Source of the DNA: Candidatus Pantoea varia
Lineage (GTDB): Bacteria; Pseudomonadota; Gammaproteobacteria; Enterobacterales; Enterobacteriaceae
Direction of reading: 5' to 3'
DNA length: 64,000 nt
NCBI RefSeq assembly: GCF_900115075.1
Contig: NZ_FOVG01000001.1
Location: 992,001-1,056,000, forward strand
Of the stretch, positions 43,697-54,060 are shown piece by piece. Positions within the stretch are counted from its first letter, which is position 1, and each line of letters starts with the position of its first letter. A model generated the notes under the pieces. That model did no database searches. It had not been told where the DNA came from and was given only the letters and a program-made list of their open reading frames with translations. The position numbers and the translations under genes are program-made.

Positions 43697-44043
43697 TGAA
43701 AGGCCGCAAGTTGTGGCGCAAGCCAGACGAAGGAAAGTTGATGGGCGTCTGTGCGGGCCTGGCAGAGTATCTCGATATCCCGGTCCGTCTGCTGCGGGTC
43801 ATCGTGGTGTTATCGCTGTTCTTTGGTCTGTTTGTGTTTACGGTGATCGCCTACTTCGTGCTGGGTTTTGTGCTGGATGTGAAGCCCGCCAACGCCTATG
43901 AAGGCGACCGCCAGCCTACCGCCAGCGAGCTGCTGGACCAGCTGGAGAGCGCGCTGCAGCAGGATGAGCGCAGCGTGCGCGACGTGGAGCGCTATGTGAC
44001 GTCTGAAACCTTCAGCGTACGCAGCCGCTTCCGCCAGATTTGA
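43693..44043 (+). CDS. pspC: Phage-shock protein C
   Basis: Inner-membrane protein of 116 aa. The PspC domain starts KLWRKPDEGKLMGVCAGLAE, followed by a membrane segment (about 40-65) and a cytoplasmic tail ending RYVTSETFSVRSRFRQI as in E. coli. The start ATGATG overlaps the pspB stop (ATGA). It works with PspB in stress sensing. Confidence 0.95.
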   Translation: MMKGRKLWRKPDEGKLMGVCAGLAEYLDIPVRLLRVIVVLSLFFGLFVFTVIAYFVLGFVLDVKPANAYEGDRQPTASELLDQLESALQQDERSVRDVERYVTSETFSVRSRFRQI

Positions 44044-44098
44044 TTAATTTATTGCCGGGCCGTCTTCGGGGCCGTCCGCTCTCTCAATGGAGGTGTTG

Positions 44099-44347
44099 AT
44101 GTCTATTTCGCGATCCACTGCTTTTCGTCACCGGGCGGCACCTGCATTGAAGTCGGCGGCTAAATTCATCATTATCAATGCTGTTACCTACGGTCCTGCC
44201 GGTGTCACTGGCTGGGCGGTGAAATCGGTAGCGCGACGCCCGTTACGTCTGCTGCTGGCTGTGGCCCTTGAGCCATTGCTGAAACGCGTGATGAACCGGG
44301 TGGCATCGCGCTTCATCAGGGAGAACGATGAAAAGACTGCAAACTGA
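44099..44347 (+). CDS. pspD: Phage-shock protein D
   Basis: Small protein of 82 aa from ATG 44099 with GGAGGT upstream (an ATG at 44087 lies in that binding site and is less likely). The pattern [20 protein letters not shown] and a second hydrophobic stretch fit PspD, a peripheral membrane member of the psp operon of unclear role. It overlaps ycjX by 20 bp. No pspE follows. Confidence 0.88.
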   Translation: MSISRSTAFRHRAAPALKSAAKFIIINAVTYGPAGVTGWAVKSVARRPLRLLLAVALEPLLKRVMNRVASRFIRENDEKTAN

Positions 44348-45725
44348 ATTAATGGCGTTGATGAACCGTGGCGTTGATCGCCACCTGCGGCTGGCAGTTA
44401 CCGGATTAAGCCGCAGCGGTAAAACCGCCTTTATTACTTCACTGGTTAATCAGCTTTTAACGGTTCACAGCGGCGCACGTTTGCCGCTGTTTTCCGTTGT
44501 GCGGGATGAGCGACTGTTAGGCGTAAAACGGGTGCCCCAGCGTGACATGGGCACCGCGCGTTTTACCTACGACGAAGGACTGGCTCAGCTCTACAGCACG
44601 CCGCCTGCCTGGCCAACACCAACCCGTGGTGTCAGCGAAATGCGTCTGGCGCTGCGTTATCGTCCCAATGATTCGCTGTTGCGCCACCTGAAAGAGACCG
44701 CGACGCTCTATCTGGAGATTGTCGATTATCCCGGGGAATGGCTGCTGGACCTGCCGATGCTGGCGCAGGATTACCTCGCCTGGTCACGGCAGATGAACGG
44801 ACTGCTGCAGGGCGATCGTGCGGAGTGGGCAAAGCCCTGGCGCACGCTCTGCGAAAAACTCGATCCGCTTGCTCCCGCCGATGAAACCCAGCTGGCAGAG
44901 ATTGCCGCTGCCTGGACCGATTACCTGCATCGCTGTAAATCTGAAGGCTTACACTTTATTCAGCCTGGTCGCTTCGTGCTGCCCGGCGATATGGCAGGAG
45001 CGCCCGCGCTGCAGTTTTTCCCCTGGCCGACGGCTGATGAGGCACAACTTACTAAGCTGGGGCAGGCGGACAAGGGGAGTAACTTCAGTATGCTGCAGCA
45101 GCGGTTTAATTATTATTGCCAGCATGTGGTCAAAGGCTTCTACAGGAATCACTTCCTGCGTTTTGATCGCCAGATCGTGCTGGTGGACTGCCTGCAACCG
45201 CTGAACAGCGGACCTCAGGCGTTTAATGATATGCGGCTGGCGCTGACTCAGCTGATGCAGAGCTTTCATTACGGTCAGCGCACCCTGTTTCGACGGTTGT
45301 TCTCACCCGTGATCGACAAATTACTGTTTGCCGCGACCAAAGCGGATCACATCACCAGCGATCAGCACGGCAACATGGTGTCACTGCTGCAGCAACTGGT
45401 GCAGGATGCCTGGCAGAACGCCGCATTTGAGGGGATTAGCATGGACTGCATTGGGCTGGCATCGGTACAGGCGACGCAGAGCGGCCTGGTCGATCACCGT
45501 GGTGAGAAGATCCCGGCCCTGCGCGGCAACAGGCTGGATGATGGCGAGCCGCTCACCGTCTATCCGGGCGAAGTCCCGCCGCGCCTGCCCGGCAATGCTT
45601 TCTGGCAGCAGCAGGGTTTTCAGTTTGAACAGTTCCGGCCGCAGCAGCTCGACGTCGACCGACCGCTGCCGCATATCCGCATGGATGCCGCGCTGGAATT
45701 TTTATTGGGAGATAAATTGCGATGA
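44328..45725 (+). CDS. ycjX: YcjX-family P-loop NTPase
   Basis: Protein of 465 aa (DUF463) with a P-loop [10 protein letters not shown] at about 26-35. It is regularly joined to psp and ycjF and induced with them, possibly as part of the envelope-stress response. The biochemical role is unknown. Translation is coupled to pspD (20-bp overlap) and to ycjF (4-bp overlap). Confidence 0.94.
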   Translation: MKRLQTELMALMNRGVDRHLRLAVTGLSRSGKTAFITSLVNQLLTVHSGARLPLFSVVRDERLLGVKRVPQRDMGTARFTYDEGLAQLYSTPPAWPTPTRGVSEMRLALRYRPNDSLLRHLKETATLYLEIVDYPGEWLLDLPMLAQDYLAWSRQMNGLLQGDRAEWAKPWRTLCEKLDPLAPADETQLAEIAAAWTDYLHRCKSEGLHFIQPGRFVLPGDMAGAPALQFFPWPTADEAQLTKLGQADKGSNFSMLQQRFNYYCQHVVKGFYRNHFLRFDRQIVLVDCLQPLNSGPQAFNDMRLALTQLMQSFHYGQRTLFRRLFSPVIDKLLFAATKADHITSDQHGNMVSLLQQLVQDAWQNAAFEGISMDCIGLASVQATQSGLVDHRGEKIPALRGNRLDDGEPLTVYPGEVPPRLPGNAFWQQQGFQFEQFRPQQLDVDRPLPHIRMDAALEFLLGDKLR

Positions 45726-46783
45726 GTGATCCGCTGAAGCCGCGTATCGATTTTGCCCGCCCGCTGGATGAGAGCACCACCACGCCGCTGCGTCCGGCGC
45801 AGACTTTTGAAGCGGACGCGCAGGCTGCGTTTCTGGCGGTGCAGGATGAAGATGTCGCTGTCGAAGAGGAGGGGGCCGGTGAACGGGCGGTGGAAGCCGC
45901 GCTGAAACCTAAGCGCAGTCTGTGGCGCAAAATGGTGACGGCTGGCGCGCTGCTGTTTGGCGTCAGCGTGATTGCGCAGGGTGTGCAGTGGACGCATGAT
46001 GCCTGGCTGGCCCGCGACTGGTTTTCGCTGGGCAGCGGCGTAGCGGGCGGCCTGATTGTGCTGGCAGGTGTGGGCGCGCTGACCACAGAGTGGCGTCGTC
46101 TCTATCAGCTGCGTCAGCGTGCTGAAGAGCGGGATGTGGGCCGTGAGCTGCTGCACAGCCATGGCATTGGCAAAGGTCGGGCATTCTGCGAAAAACTGGC
46201 GCAGCAGGCGGAGCTGGATCAGGCGCATCCGGCTCTGCAGCGCTGGCATGCCTCGCTGCACGAAACCCACAATGACAGTGAAATCGTACGGTTATATGCG
46301 CAGCTGGTGCAGCCCGTTCTTGACAGGCAGGCGCGGCGTGAAATCAGTCGTCATGCTGCGGAAGCGACACTGATGATTGCGGTCAGTCCGCTGGCACTGG
46401 TGGATATGGCGTTTATCGCCTGGCGTAATCTGCGGCTGGTCAATCGCATCGCGGCGATATACGGCATCGAGTTGGGCTACTTCAGCCGCATACGGCTGTT
46501 CCGCCTGGTGCTGCTCAATATGGCCTTTGCCGGGGCTTCCGAACTGGTGCGGGAAGTGGGGATGGACTGGATGTCGCAGGATATCGCCGCCCGGCTTTCC
46601 ACGCGCGCTGCGCAGGGCATTGGTGCAGGTTTGCTGACCGCAAGACTGGGCATCAAAGCGATGGAGCTATGTCGTCCACTGCCGTGGCTGGAGCAGGATA
46701 AGCCACGACTCGGCGATTTCCGTGGTGAGCTGCTGGGCCAGTTGAAAGAGGCGTTGCAGAAGGGCGGCAATAAGTCAGCCTGA
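45722..46783 (+). CDS. ycjF: YcjF, DUF697 inner-membrane protein
   Basis: Membrane protein of 353 aa. Acidic N-terminal region, two helices at about 70-90 and 100-120, then a C-terminal DUF697 domain (about 210-340, [20 protein letters not shown]). It starts with ATGA overlapping the ycjX stop. It belongs to the PspF regulon in E. coli; function unknown. A terminator follows at 46801. Confidence 0.94.
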   Translation: MSDPLKPRIDFARPLDESTTTPLRPAQTFEADAQAAFLAVQDEDVAVEEEGAGERAVEAALKPKRSLWRKMVTAGALLFGVSVIAQGVQWTHDAWLARDWFSLGSGVAGGLIVLAGVGALTTEWRRLYQLRQRAEERDVGRELLHSHGIGKGRAFCEKLAQQAELDQAHPALQRWHASLHETHNDSEIVRLYAQLVQPVLDRQARREISRHAAEATLMIAVSPLALVDMAFIAWRNLRLVNRIAAIYGIELGYFSRIRLFRLVLLNMAFAGASELVREVGMDWMSQDIAARLSTRAAQGIGAGLLTARLGIKAMELCRPLPWLEQDKPRLGDFRGELLGQLKEALQKGGNKSA

Positions 46784-46800
46784 TGTTCTCGTGACACATT

Positions 46801-46825
46801 AAAGGCGGCATAGCCGCCTTTATTC
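46801..46825 (+). terminator. Terminator after ycjF
   Basis: Stem AAAGGCGGC (46801-46809) and GCCGCCTTT (46813-46821), loop ATA, then ATTC. Works best on the plus strand but may also end a small minus-strand gene at 46827. Confidence 0.8.
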
Positions 46826-46826
46826 A

Positions 46827-46931
46827 TTAGTGGGGCTGGCGAAGCACCTGCCGCGAATCGATAGTCATGCACTCATCCGGACAGGTAGACTCATCGGTGA
46901 TCACCGGATCCGCCGGCAGCGTAAAGGCCAT
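46827..46931 (-). CDS. Possible 34-aa small protein
   Basis: Short frame MAFTLPADPVITDESTCPDE, then CMTIDSRQVLRQPH. AGGGAG lies nine bases before the ATG, third codon positions are GC-rich as in real genes here, and the stop is 6 bp from the terminator hairpin. There are two cysteines and no hydrophobic helix. I recognise no family. The rest of the 46784-47120 gap has no other convincing gene. Confidence 0.45.
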   Translation of the reverse strand: MAFTLPADPVITDESTCPDECMTIDSRQVLRQPH

Positions 46932-47120
46932 TCCATTTTTCTCCCTGATAAAATGCGCCATCCCGCCAAATGTCTGCGAGCATTGTTCAGCGCTATTCTC
47001 CGTGAGTACAAAACGCCACCATACGCGCCTGAGCTGTCAACTTTTCCTGACAGATCCCTTTCTACCGGCGCATGACTTAGCGTAATATTATTTAATCTGA
47101 ACCTGATTAAGGCGAACGCA

Positions 47121-48686
47121 ATGCGTCTGGAAGTGTTCTGTCAGGACCGCATCGGTCTGACGCGTGAACTGCTCGATCTGCTGGTGGCACGCAACATTGA
47201 TTTACGTGGTATCGAAATCACGGCGCTGGGCCGCATCTACCTGAACTTTTCTGCACTGGAATTTGACGCCTTCAGTAATCTGATGGCCGAAATCCGCCGT
47301 ACACCAGGCGTAACAGATGTGCGCACGGTTACGTACATGCCATCTGAGCGGGAGCACCGCGCGCTGAGTGCACTGCTGGTGGCGATGCCGGATCCGGTTT
47401 TTTCTATCGATCTGAAAAGCAAGGTTGAACTGGCTAATCCGGCCGCTCAGAACCTGTTTAATCTCGATGAAGAGAAGATGCGCAACTTTAGCGCCGGTAA
47501 CCTGATCAACGGCTTTAACTTTATGCGCTGGCTGGAGAGCGATCGGGTTGAAGCGCAGGCACAGCATGTGGTCATTGAGGGACGCGATTTCCTGATGGAA
47601 GCGCGTCCTATCTACCTGCCGGGCGAGGAGGGCCAGAATGACAGGCCGGTGGGCGCGATGGTGATGCTGAAGTCAACCGCCCGCATGGGCCGACAGTTGC
47701 AGAATCTGGTGGTCACTGACGAATCGGAGTTCGACCATATCATTGCCGTCACGCCGAAGATGCGTCAGGTGGTGGATCAGGCGCGCAAACTGGCGATGCT
47801 TGATGCGCCATTGCTGATTGTCGGCGACACCGGCACCGGAAAAGATATGCTGGCTCGTGCCTGTCATCTGCGCAGTGCGCGCGGGAAAAATCCTTTCCTG
47901 GCGCTGAACTGTGCCTCTCTGCCTGACGACGTCGCCGAAAGCGAATTGTTTGGTCATGCTGCTGGCGCCTATCCGAATGCGCTGGAAGGCAAGAAAGGCT
48001 TTTTCGAGCAGGCGAATGGCGGCTCGGTATTGCTTGATGAGATTGGCGAGATGTCGCCGAGAATGCAGACTAAACTGCTGCGTTTTCTCAATGATGGGAC
48101 CTTCCGTCGCGTCGGCGAAGAGCATGAAGTGCATGTCAATGTTCGGGTAATCTGTGCGACGCAAAAAAACCTGATTGAACTGGTGCAGCGCGGGGAGTTT
48201 CGCGAAGATCTTTTTTACCGACTCAATGTGCTGACGCTGCAGTTGCCGCCTTTGCGCGATCGTCCGCAGGACATTCTGCCGCTGACCGAGATGTTTGTGG
48301 CCCGGTTTGCGGATGAGCAGGGTATGGCACGTCCGCGCCTCTCACCACAGCTCAATGCGTTTCTGACCCGCTATGCCTGGCCTGGCAACGTGCGTCAGCT
48401 AAAGAATTCCCTTTATCGCGCATTAACTCAACTGGAAGGTTACGAACTGCGTCCGCAGGATATCGTGTTGCCCGAACAGGCGCTGGATGTATCACTGGGG
48501 GATGAGGCGCTGGAAGGAACACTGGATCAGATCACCAGTCGTTTCGAACGTTCAATTCTGACGCGGCTTTATCTCTCCTATCCCAGCACCCGAAAACTGG
48601 CAAAACGGCTGGGTGTGTCACACACCGCGATTGCTAATAAGCTGCGGGAATATGGTCTGGGGCAGAAGCGCAACGAAAGCGAATAA
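47121..48686 (+). CDS. tyrR: Transcriptional regulator of aromatic amino-acid genes
   Basis: Regulator of 521 aa. It has an N-terminal ACT-like region (MRLEVFCQDRIGLTRELLDL), a PAS domain (about 80-190), an AAA+ domain with Walker A GDTGTGKDML (about 234) and a C-terminal helix-turn-helix (STRKLAKRLGVSHTAIANKL). The GAFTGA loop is missing: AGAYPNALEGKKG stands in its place. This is normal for TyrR, which acts with sigma-70. It controls tyrosine, phenylalanine and tryptophan genes. Confidence 0.96.
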   Translation: MRLEVFCQDRIGLTRELLDLLVARNIDLRGIEITALGRIYLNFSALEFDAFSNLMAEIRRTPGVTDVRTVTYMPSEREHRALSALLVAMPDPVFSIDLKSKVELANPAAQNLFNLDEEKMRNFSAGNLINGFNFMRWLESDRVEAQAQHVVIEGRDFLMEARPIYLPGEEGQNDRPVGAMVMLKSTARMGRQLQNLVVTDESEFDHIIAVTPKMRQVVDQARKLAMLDAPLLIVGDTGTGKDMLARACHLRSARGKNPFLALNCASLPDDVAESELFGHAAGAYPNALEGKKGFFEQANGGSVLLDEIGEMSPRMQTKLLRFLNDGTFRRVGEEHEVHVNVRVICATQKNLIELVQRGEFREDLFYRLNVLTLQLPPLRDRPQDILPLTEMFVARFADEQGMARPRLSPQLNAFLTRYAWPGNVRQLKNSLYRALTQLEGYELRPQDIVLPEQALDVSLGDEALEGTLDQITSRFERSILTRLYLSYPSTRKLAKRLGVSHTAIANKLREYGLGQKRNESE

Positions 48687-48705
48687 AGGTCAGGCAGAAG
48701 ATGAG

Positions 48706-48735
48706 AAGCGGATAACCGGGTTATCCGCTTTTTTT
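48706..48735 (+). terminator. Terminator between tyrR and tpx
   Basis: Stem AAGCGGATAA (48706-48715) and TTATCCGCTT (48721-48730), loop CCGGG, followed by further T residues. It ends tyrR; tpx converges from the other side. Confidence 0.9.
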
Positions 48736-48736
48736 A

Positions 48737-49240
48737 TTACTTCAGCGCGGCCAGCGCAGCGTCGTAATCAGGCTCAGTGGTGATTTCATCAACCAGCTGG
48801 CTGTAGATCACTTTATCGTTCTCATCCAGCACGATCACGGCACGCGCGGTCAGACCTTCCAGCGCACCATCGGCAATTTCCACGCCATAATCATACTTAA
48901 ACTCTGAACCGCGCAGCGTCGACAGCGTCACTACGTTGTTCAGGTTTTCTGCGCCACAGAAGCGCGACTGGGCAAAGGGCAGATCGGCAGAGATGCATAA
49001 CACCACGGCGTTATTCAGCTCACTTGCAGCCTGATTGAACTTGCGCACTGATGAAGCACAGACACCGGTATCAACGCTTGGGAAAATGTTCAGAATTTTG
49101 CGTTTTCCTGCATACTCAGAGAGCGCGACGTTAACCAGGTTTTTAGCGACCAGTGTGAAAGCTTTTGCTTTATCGCCAGCCTGAGGAAACTGACCGGCAA
49201 CCGGTACGGCATTACCCTGAAAATGAACAGTCTGAGACAT
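48737..49240 (-). CDS. tpx: Thiol peroxidase
   Basis: Atypical 2-Cys peroxiredoxin of 167 aa that removes lipid and other hydroperoxides with thioredoxin. The peroxidatic cysteine C61 ([14 protein letters not shown]) and resolving cysteine C95 (SRFCGAENL) are at the E. coli positions. AAAAGGAATCACT precedes the ATG. It is convergent with tyrR and divergent from ycjG. Confidence 0.97.
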   Translation of the reverse strand: MSQTVHFQGNAVPVAGQFPQAGDKAKAFTLVAKNLVNVALSEYAGKRKILNIFPSVDTGVCASSVRKFNQAASELNNAVVLCISADLPFAQSRFCGAENLNNVVTLSTLRGSEFKYDYGVEIADGALEGLTARAVIVLDENDKVIYSQLVDEITTEPDYDAALAALK

Positions 49241-49386
49241 AGTGATTCCTTTTGATGATAAAAAAGATCTGACACAAAACGGCTAAAGATAGCCGTTGTT
49301 TATGACATAAATGTTAAGGGTTTACGAGTTCAATTGTGGAATTTAACGTGGCGGTCTGCCACTGCATCACACATTGTGGAGTGGAA

Positions 49387-50370
49387 ATGAGAACGGTAAA
49401 AAGTTATCCCGAAGCCTGGCCGTTGCATACGCCGTTTGTCATTGCCCGAGGAACCCGGACCGAAGTTAAAGTGGTGGTGGTTGAAATTGAGGAAGATGGC
49501 GTAAAAGGCGTCGGTGAAGCAACGCCTTATGCGCGCTACGGTGAAAGTGAAGCCTCGGTACTGGCGCAAATCGCTACGCTGCTGCCTGCGCTGCAACAGG
49601 GTATGACGCGTGAGGCGCTGCAACAGGCACTGCCCGCCGGGGCGGCGCGCAACGCCATCGACAGCGCACTGTGGGATCTTGCCGCACATCAGCAACAGAG
49701 TAACCTCTGGCAACTCAGCGGCGTCATCGCACCGGAGGATGTCGTCACCGCCCAGACCGTCAGCATTGATGCGCCTGAGGCGATGGCCAGCAGCGCCCTC
49801 GCGCTGTGGCAGCATGGCGCAACGCTGCTGAAAGTTAAGCTGGATAATAATTTCATTACCGAACGGCTGATGGCGATCCGTGCCGCTGTGCCGGACGCGA
49901 CGCTGATTGTGGATGCAAATGAGTCCTGGCATGCCGAAGGCCTGGCAGCACGTTGTCAGCTGCTGGCGGACATCAATGTGGCGATGCTGGAGCAGCCTCT
50001 GCCAGCCGGTGAAGATGCGGTGCTGGAGAACTTTATCCATCCCTTGCCGATCTGCGCCGATGAGAGTTGTCATACCCGCGAAAGCCTGGCAGCGTTGCGA
50101 GGCCGTTATGAGATGGTCAACATCAAGCTGGACAAAGCGGGCGGGCTGACCGAGGCGCTGGCGCTGGCGCATGCGGCGCAGCAGCAGGGCTTTGCGGTGA
50201 TGCTCGGCTGCATGCTCTGCACCTCGCGGGCGATACGCGCTGCGCTGCCGCTGGTGCCGCAGACCCGCTTCGCCGATCTCGACGGGCCGACCTGGCTGGC
50301 GGTAGATTCAGAACCGGCGATCACCGTGCGCAACGGTCAGTTGATCATTGCTGCCAGCGCAGCAGGTTAA
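49387..50370 (+). CDS. ycjG: L-Ala-D/L-Glu epimerase
   Basis: Enolase-superfamily enzyme of 327 aa used in recycling murein peptides: it turns L-Ala-D-Glu into L-Ala-L-Glu. ATG 49387 follows GGAGTGGAA; an upstream start at 49336 adds 17 unlikely residues. Metal-binding and catalytic blocks are visible: LKVKLD, IVDANESW, LEQPLP, CADESCH, and NIKLDKAGG. Its 3' end overlaps the convergent mpaA by 26 bp. Confidence 0.93.
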   Translation: MRTVKSYPEAWPLHTPFVIARGTRTEVKVVVVEIEEDGVKGVGEATPYARYGESEASVLAQIATLLPALQQGMTREALQQALPAGAARNAIDSALWDLAAHQQQSNLWQLSGVIAPEDVVTAQTVSIDAPEAMASSALALWQHGATLLKVKLDNNFITERLMAIRAAVPDATLIVDANESWHAEGLAARCQLLADINVAMLEQPLPAGEDAVLENFIHPLPICADESCHTRESLAALRGRYEMVNIKLDKAGGLTEALALAHAAQQQGFAVMLGCMLCTSRAIRAALPLVPQTRFADLDGPTWLAVDSEPAITVRNGQLIIAASAAG

Positions 50371-51052
50371 CCATCATCTCAAGGTAGGTCTCCGTCGCTT
50401 CATCCACTGAAATCACCGGCATTTCAGCGGTCACGCACGGCAGGCTGAGATCGTGACACCAACTGCCGAATGAGCCGGGCGTGTCATAACCGACGCTGCT
50501 GACGCGAGGAAGGCCGGTGTGGCTGGCCAGCCAGCCGCCAATTTCGACCTGATGCGGGTCGTCAATACAGCCCAGCGGTTCATGCCAGGAGACAATCCAG
50601 CGCGGTTTTAGCTGATGAATCAGGGCACAAAGCGCCTGGGTCTCCGGTTCAGAACCCGGATGCGTTCCGGTCGAGAGTGCCACATCGCGCGCATCCGCCG
50701 CGCTGTTCCAGCGATAAACCGTCTCGCCGGACTGCCAGTTCGCCGCCGGGAAGTTTCGATTGAGATCGACGCCGTTTGCGTTAGCGCGCAGCCCAAGCTG
50801 ACAGCCATCAGGATTAACCGAAAGCACTACGTGATGCCGACGCATGCCATCGGGCAACGTCCGTAAGGCGGCGGAGAGGGTGGCGATAGCCGCATTCTCA
50901 TCGCCATGGGTGCCGGCCAGGATCAGACCGCTGTCAGGATCGCCCAGCGGGGCCGGAAACCACAGCAGCGGCGCACCCAGTACTGAGCGGCCATACTGCT
51001 GATACGGAACGTCCAGTTTGCCGCGCAGGGGACGTGGATGGAGTGGCGACAT
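50345..51052 (-). CDS. mpaA: Murein peptide amidase A
   Basis: M14-family zinc amidase of 235 aa that cuts the gamma-D-Glu-diaminopimelate bond of murein tripeptide. Zinc ligands H49 and E52 are seen in LAGTHGDENAAI, and a later histidine in RWIVSWHEPLG. The pattern NPDGCQLGLRANANGVDLNR is typical of the family. Cytoplasmic. It cooperates with YcjG and MppA, its neighbours. Confidence 0.94.
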   Translation of the reverse strand: MSPLHPRPLRGKLDVPYQQYGRSVLGAPLLWFPAPLGDPDSGLILAGTHGDENAAIATLSAALRTLPDGMRRHHVVLSVNPDGCQLGLRANANGVDLNRNFPAANWQSGETVYRWNSAADARDVALSTGTHPGSEPETQALCALIHQLKPRWIVSWHEPLGCIDDPHQVEIGGWLASHTGLPRVSSVGYDTPGSFGSWCHDLSLPCVTAEMPVISVDEATETYLEMMVNLLRWQQ

Positions 51053-51204
51053 AGTGATTTCCTCAATGGGTTTTACTAAAAGTAACGGAAAAGCCGTGCG
51101 CGGAAAATAGCTATTTATCTGTCAGCCATTTGCGATAAAGTGCCCTGCACAAGCTGCATCGGCAACAGACTGGTGCAGCACTTCTTTGGGGTAAAGGAGT
51201 GATG

Positions 51205-52824
51205 ATGGTAAAGACCTTTCGCATGACGCTGGCAGCAATCAGTCTGAGCAGCGTTCTCACACCCGCCATCGCGGCGAATCCACCCGCTGGCGTGCCGCTG
51301 GCTGAACAGCAGCAGATCGTCCGCCATATTAAAGATGAACCCGCCTCGCTCGATCCGCTGAAAGCGGTCGGACTGCCTGAAATTCAGGTGATTCGCGATC
51401 TGTTTGAAGGCCTGACTAATCAGGATGCTCAGGGCAAAATTGTGCCGGGCGTGGCGCAGAGCTGGAGCAGCAGCGATAACAAAACCTGGGTCTTCACCCT
51501 GCGCAATAATGCGCACTGGTCGAACGGCGATCCGGTTACCGCGCAGGATTTTGTCTACAGCTGGCAGCGCCTTGTCGATCCTAAAAACAGTTCTGCTTTT
51601 GCCTGGTTCGCGGGTTTAAGCGGCATTGAAAATGCGGCAGCGATTACCAAAGGCGAAATGACGCCCGATAAGCTGGGTGTGGTCGCCCAGGGTAAAAACC
51701 AGCTGAAGGTGACGCTGGATCGTCCGGTGCCGTGGTTCCCGGCGCTGGTGGCTAACGTGGCTCTCTTCCCGGTACCGCAGAAAATTATCGCACAGGAGGG
51801 TGATGGCTGGACAGCACCTGGCAAACTGGTGGGCAACGGGGCCTATCAGCTCAGCGAACGGGTCGTGAACGAAAAAATCGTACTGACACGCAATCCTCAC
51901 TACTGGGATGACGCGCACTCGGTGCTGACGAGAGTGACCTTTGTGCCGATCAATGAAGAGTCGAGCGCGACTAAACGTTATCGATCCAACGACATTGATA
52001 TCACCGAATCCTTCCCAAAAAACATGTATGCGCTCCTGAAAAAAACGTTGCCCGGAGAGGTCTACACACCTGACCAGTTAGGCACCTATTACTACGCGTT
52101 TAACACGCAGAAGGGGCCGACTGCCGATGTGCGGGTTCGCAAAGCACTCTCATGGTCTATTGACCGGAAAGTGATTGCTGAAAAAGTGCTGGGCACCGGG
52201 GAGAAACCCGCGTGGCACTTTACGCCCGATGTGACAGCAGGCTTCAAGCCTCTACCCACTTTCATGCAACAGCACGATCAGAACGCCCTGAATGCGCAGG
52301 CCAAATCGCTGCTCGCTGCCGCGGGTTATGGTCCGGATAAGCCGCTGAAGCTCAAACTGCTCTACAACACCTCTGAGAGCCATCAGAAGATTGCAATTGC
52401 CGTGGCCTCAATGTGGAAAAAGAACCTCGGTGTGGATGTCACGCTGGAGAATCAGGAGTGGAAAACCTACATCGACAGCCGTAACAGCGGGAACTTCGAT
52501 GTGATCCGCGCTTCGTGGGTCGGTGACTACAATGAACCCTCCACCTTCCTGAACCTGCTGACGTCGGGTAACAGCAGCAATATCGCCCGTTTTACTAACG
52601 CGGATTATGATGCGGTTATCGCCAAAGCCAGCCGTGAGACCAGCGATCAGGCGCGTAACAGCGATTACAACCGTGCCGAGCAAATCCTGGCTGAGCAGAC
52701 ACCGATCGCCCCCATCTATCAGTACACCAATGGCCGCCTGATTAAACCCTGGGTCAAAGGCTATCCCATCACCAACCCTGAAGATGTCGCCTACAGTCGC
52801 GAACTGTGGATTGAAAAACACTAA
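51205..52824 (+). CDS. mppA: Periplasmic murein tripeptide-binding protein
   Basis: Family 5 solute-binding protein of 539 aa that gives murein tripeptide to the Opp permease. AAGGAG ends five bases before ATG 51205; GTG 51199 and ATG 51202 are in the same frame but too close to the binding site. Signal peptide to about residue 24 (TPAIAAN). The mature chain has EPASLDPLKAVGLPEIQVIR and RNPHYWDD. Its place beside mpaA and ycjG completes a murein-peptide recycling group. Confidence 0.94.
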   Translation: MVKTFRMTLAAISLSSVLTPAIAANPPAGVPLAEQQQIVRHIKDEPASLDPLKAVGLPEIQVIRDLFEGLTNQDAQGKIVPGVAQSWSSSDNKTWVFTLRNNAHWSNGDPVTAQDFVYSWQRLVDPKNSSAFAWFAGLSGIENAAAITKGEMTPDKLGVVAQGKNQLKVTLDRPVPWFPALVANVALFPVPQKIIAQEGDGWTAPGKLVGNGAYQLSERVVNEKIVLTRNPHYWDDAHSVLTRVTFVPINEESSATKRYRSNDIDITESFPKNMYALLKKTLPGEVYTPDQLGTYYYAFNTQKGPTADVRVRKALSWSIDRKVIAEKVLGTGEKPAWHFTPDVTAGFKPLPTFMQQHDQNALNAQAKSLLAAAGYGPDKPLKLKLLYNTSESHQKIAIAVASMWKKNLGVDVTLENQEWKTYIDSRNSGNFDVIRASWVGDYNEPSTFLNLLTSGNSSNIARFTNADYDAVIAKASRETSDQARNSDYNRAEQILAEQTPIAPIYQYTNGRLIKPWVKGYPITNPEDVAYSRELWIEKH

Positions 52825-52942
52825 GCCAGTGGTGGCCGGTTTTCCGGCCTCCTGCTGACATCTTTCTACACAGCCCGGAGATTGCAACTCAACGCGGTCA
52901 CGTTAGACTGTATCGTATTGATTTTAGTGGTGAGGCAACGTA

Positions 52943-53926
52943 GTGGACGTCATTGAAGGAAAAGCTTTACAGGTTTCAGATGCCATCATTTCCTGCCAGC
53001 TGGATGGCAAGGGTGGGATGATCCCGATTGCTGAAGATGAAGTTATCGAGTGTGAGCAGCCCTGCTGGCTGCATCTGAATTATACCCACAGCAAGAGCGC
53101 CGCATGGCTGCAGTCAACGCCACAGATTCCCGATGCCGTACGTGACGCCTTAGCGGGCGACAGCATGCGTCCCCGCGTCAGCCGGTTGGGCGATGGATTT
53201 ATGATCGTTCTGCGCAGCGTTAACCACAATACCGATGCGCGCCGCGACCAGCTGGTGGTGATGCGCGTGTTCATCAACGATAAGCTCATCGTCTCGACCC
53301 GGCGGCGTAAAGTCTCTGCCGTCGATGAAGTGCTCACCGATTTGCAAAACGGTAATGGCCCGATTGACTGCGGCAGCTGGCTGGTCGATGTCTGTGATGC
53401 CCTGACCGATCACACCAGCGAATTTATCGAAGAGTTACATGACAAAATCATTGAGCTGGAAGATGCACTGCTTGACCAGCAGATGCCCGCACGCGGCGAA
53501 CTCGGTCTGCTGCGCAAACAGCTGATTGTGATGCGGCGTTATATGGCACCGCAGCGGGATGTCTATGCCCGGCTCGCCAGTGAAAAACTGGCCTGGATGG
53601 ATGACAGCGAACGGCGCCGGATGCAGGAGATCGCCGATCGTCTGGGACGCGGGCTGGATGATCTGGATGCAGGCGTGGCGCGCACCGCGATTCTGGCTGA
53701 CGAGGTCGCCTCTGCGATGGCGGAATCGATGAACCGCCGCACCTACACCATGTCACTGATGGCGATGATCTTCCTGCCCGCTACGTTCCTGACCGGCCTG
53801 TTTGGCGTCAACCTGGGCGGTATTCCGGGCGGCGGATGGGAGTATGGCTTTACTATCTTCTGTCTGCTGCTGGTGGCGCTGGCTGTGGGGGTTGCGGGTT
53901 ACCTGCGCAAACGGCGCTGGCTGTAG
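52943..53926 (+). CDS. zntB: Zinc transporter ZntB
   Basis: CorA-superfamily protein of 327 aa that moves zinc across the inner membrane. It starts with GTG at 52943 ([16 protein letters not shown]). A large cytoplasmic domain is followed by two C-terminal helices (about 272-292 and 303-322) with the signature [20 protein letters not shown] in place of the CorA GMN. Followed by the small RNA fnrS, as in E. coli. Confidence 0.95.
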   Translation: MDVIEGKALQVSDAIISCQLDGKGGMIPIAEDEVIECEQPCWLHLNYTHSKSAAWLQSTPQIPDAVRDALAGDSMRPRVSRLGDGFMIVLRSVNHNTDARRDQLVVMRVFINDKLIVSTRRRKVSAVDEVLTDLQNGNGPIDCGSWLVDVCDALTDHTSEFIEELHDKIIELEDALLDQQMPARGELGLLRKQLIVMRRYMAPQRDVYARLASEKLAWMDDSERRRMQEIADRLGRGLDDLDAGVARTAILADEVASAMAESMNRRTYTMSLMAMIFLPATFLTGLFGVNLGGIPGGGWEYGFTIFCLLLVALAVGVAGYLRKRRWL

Positions 53927-54011
53927 CGTGGGGGAGATGACCTCGGCGGGCGTCTCATTTGATTATGACAATCCCGCCAGATGGGCTGAAATCGCATTAA
54001 GAAAGCAAAAG

Positions 54012-54025
54012 CTGATCGACATCAA
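54012..54025. promoter_or_regulatory. FNR site of fnrS
   Basis: CTGAT-CGAC-ATCAA matches TTGAT-N4-ATCAA with one change. Its centre lies 42.5 bp before the inferred fnrS start, the class II activator position. The rest of 53927-54060 holds no gene. Confidence 0.8.
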
Positions 54026-54060
54026 GAACCCAATGTCGCGGCTGACGCAAACTCTCTCCC

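Noticed and set aside
46830..47085. Plus-strand frames of 81 and 72 codons before tyrR
   Set aside because: They overlap each other in different frames, lack ribosome binding sites and show no protein-like composition.
47950..48010. TyrR as a sigma-54 activator because of its AAA+ domain
   Set aside because: The GAFTGA loop is absent (GAYPNALEGKKG), as expected of TyrR, which works with sigma-70.
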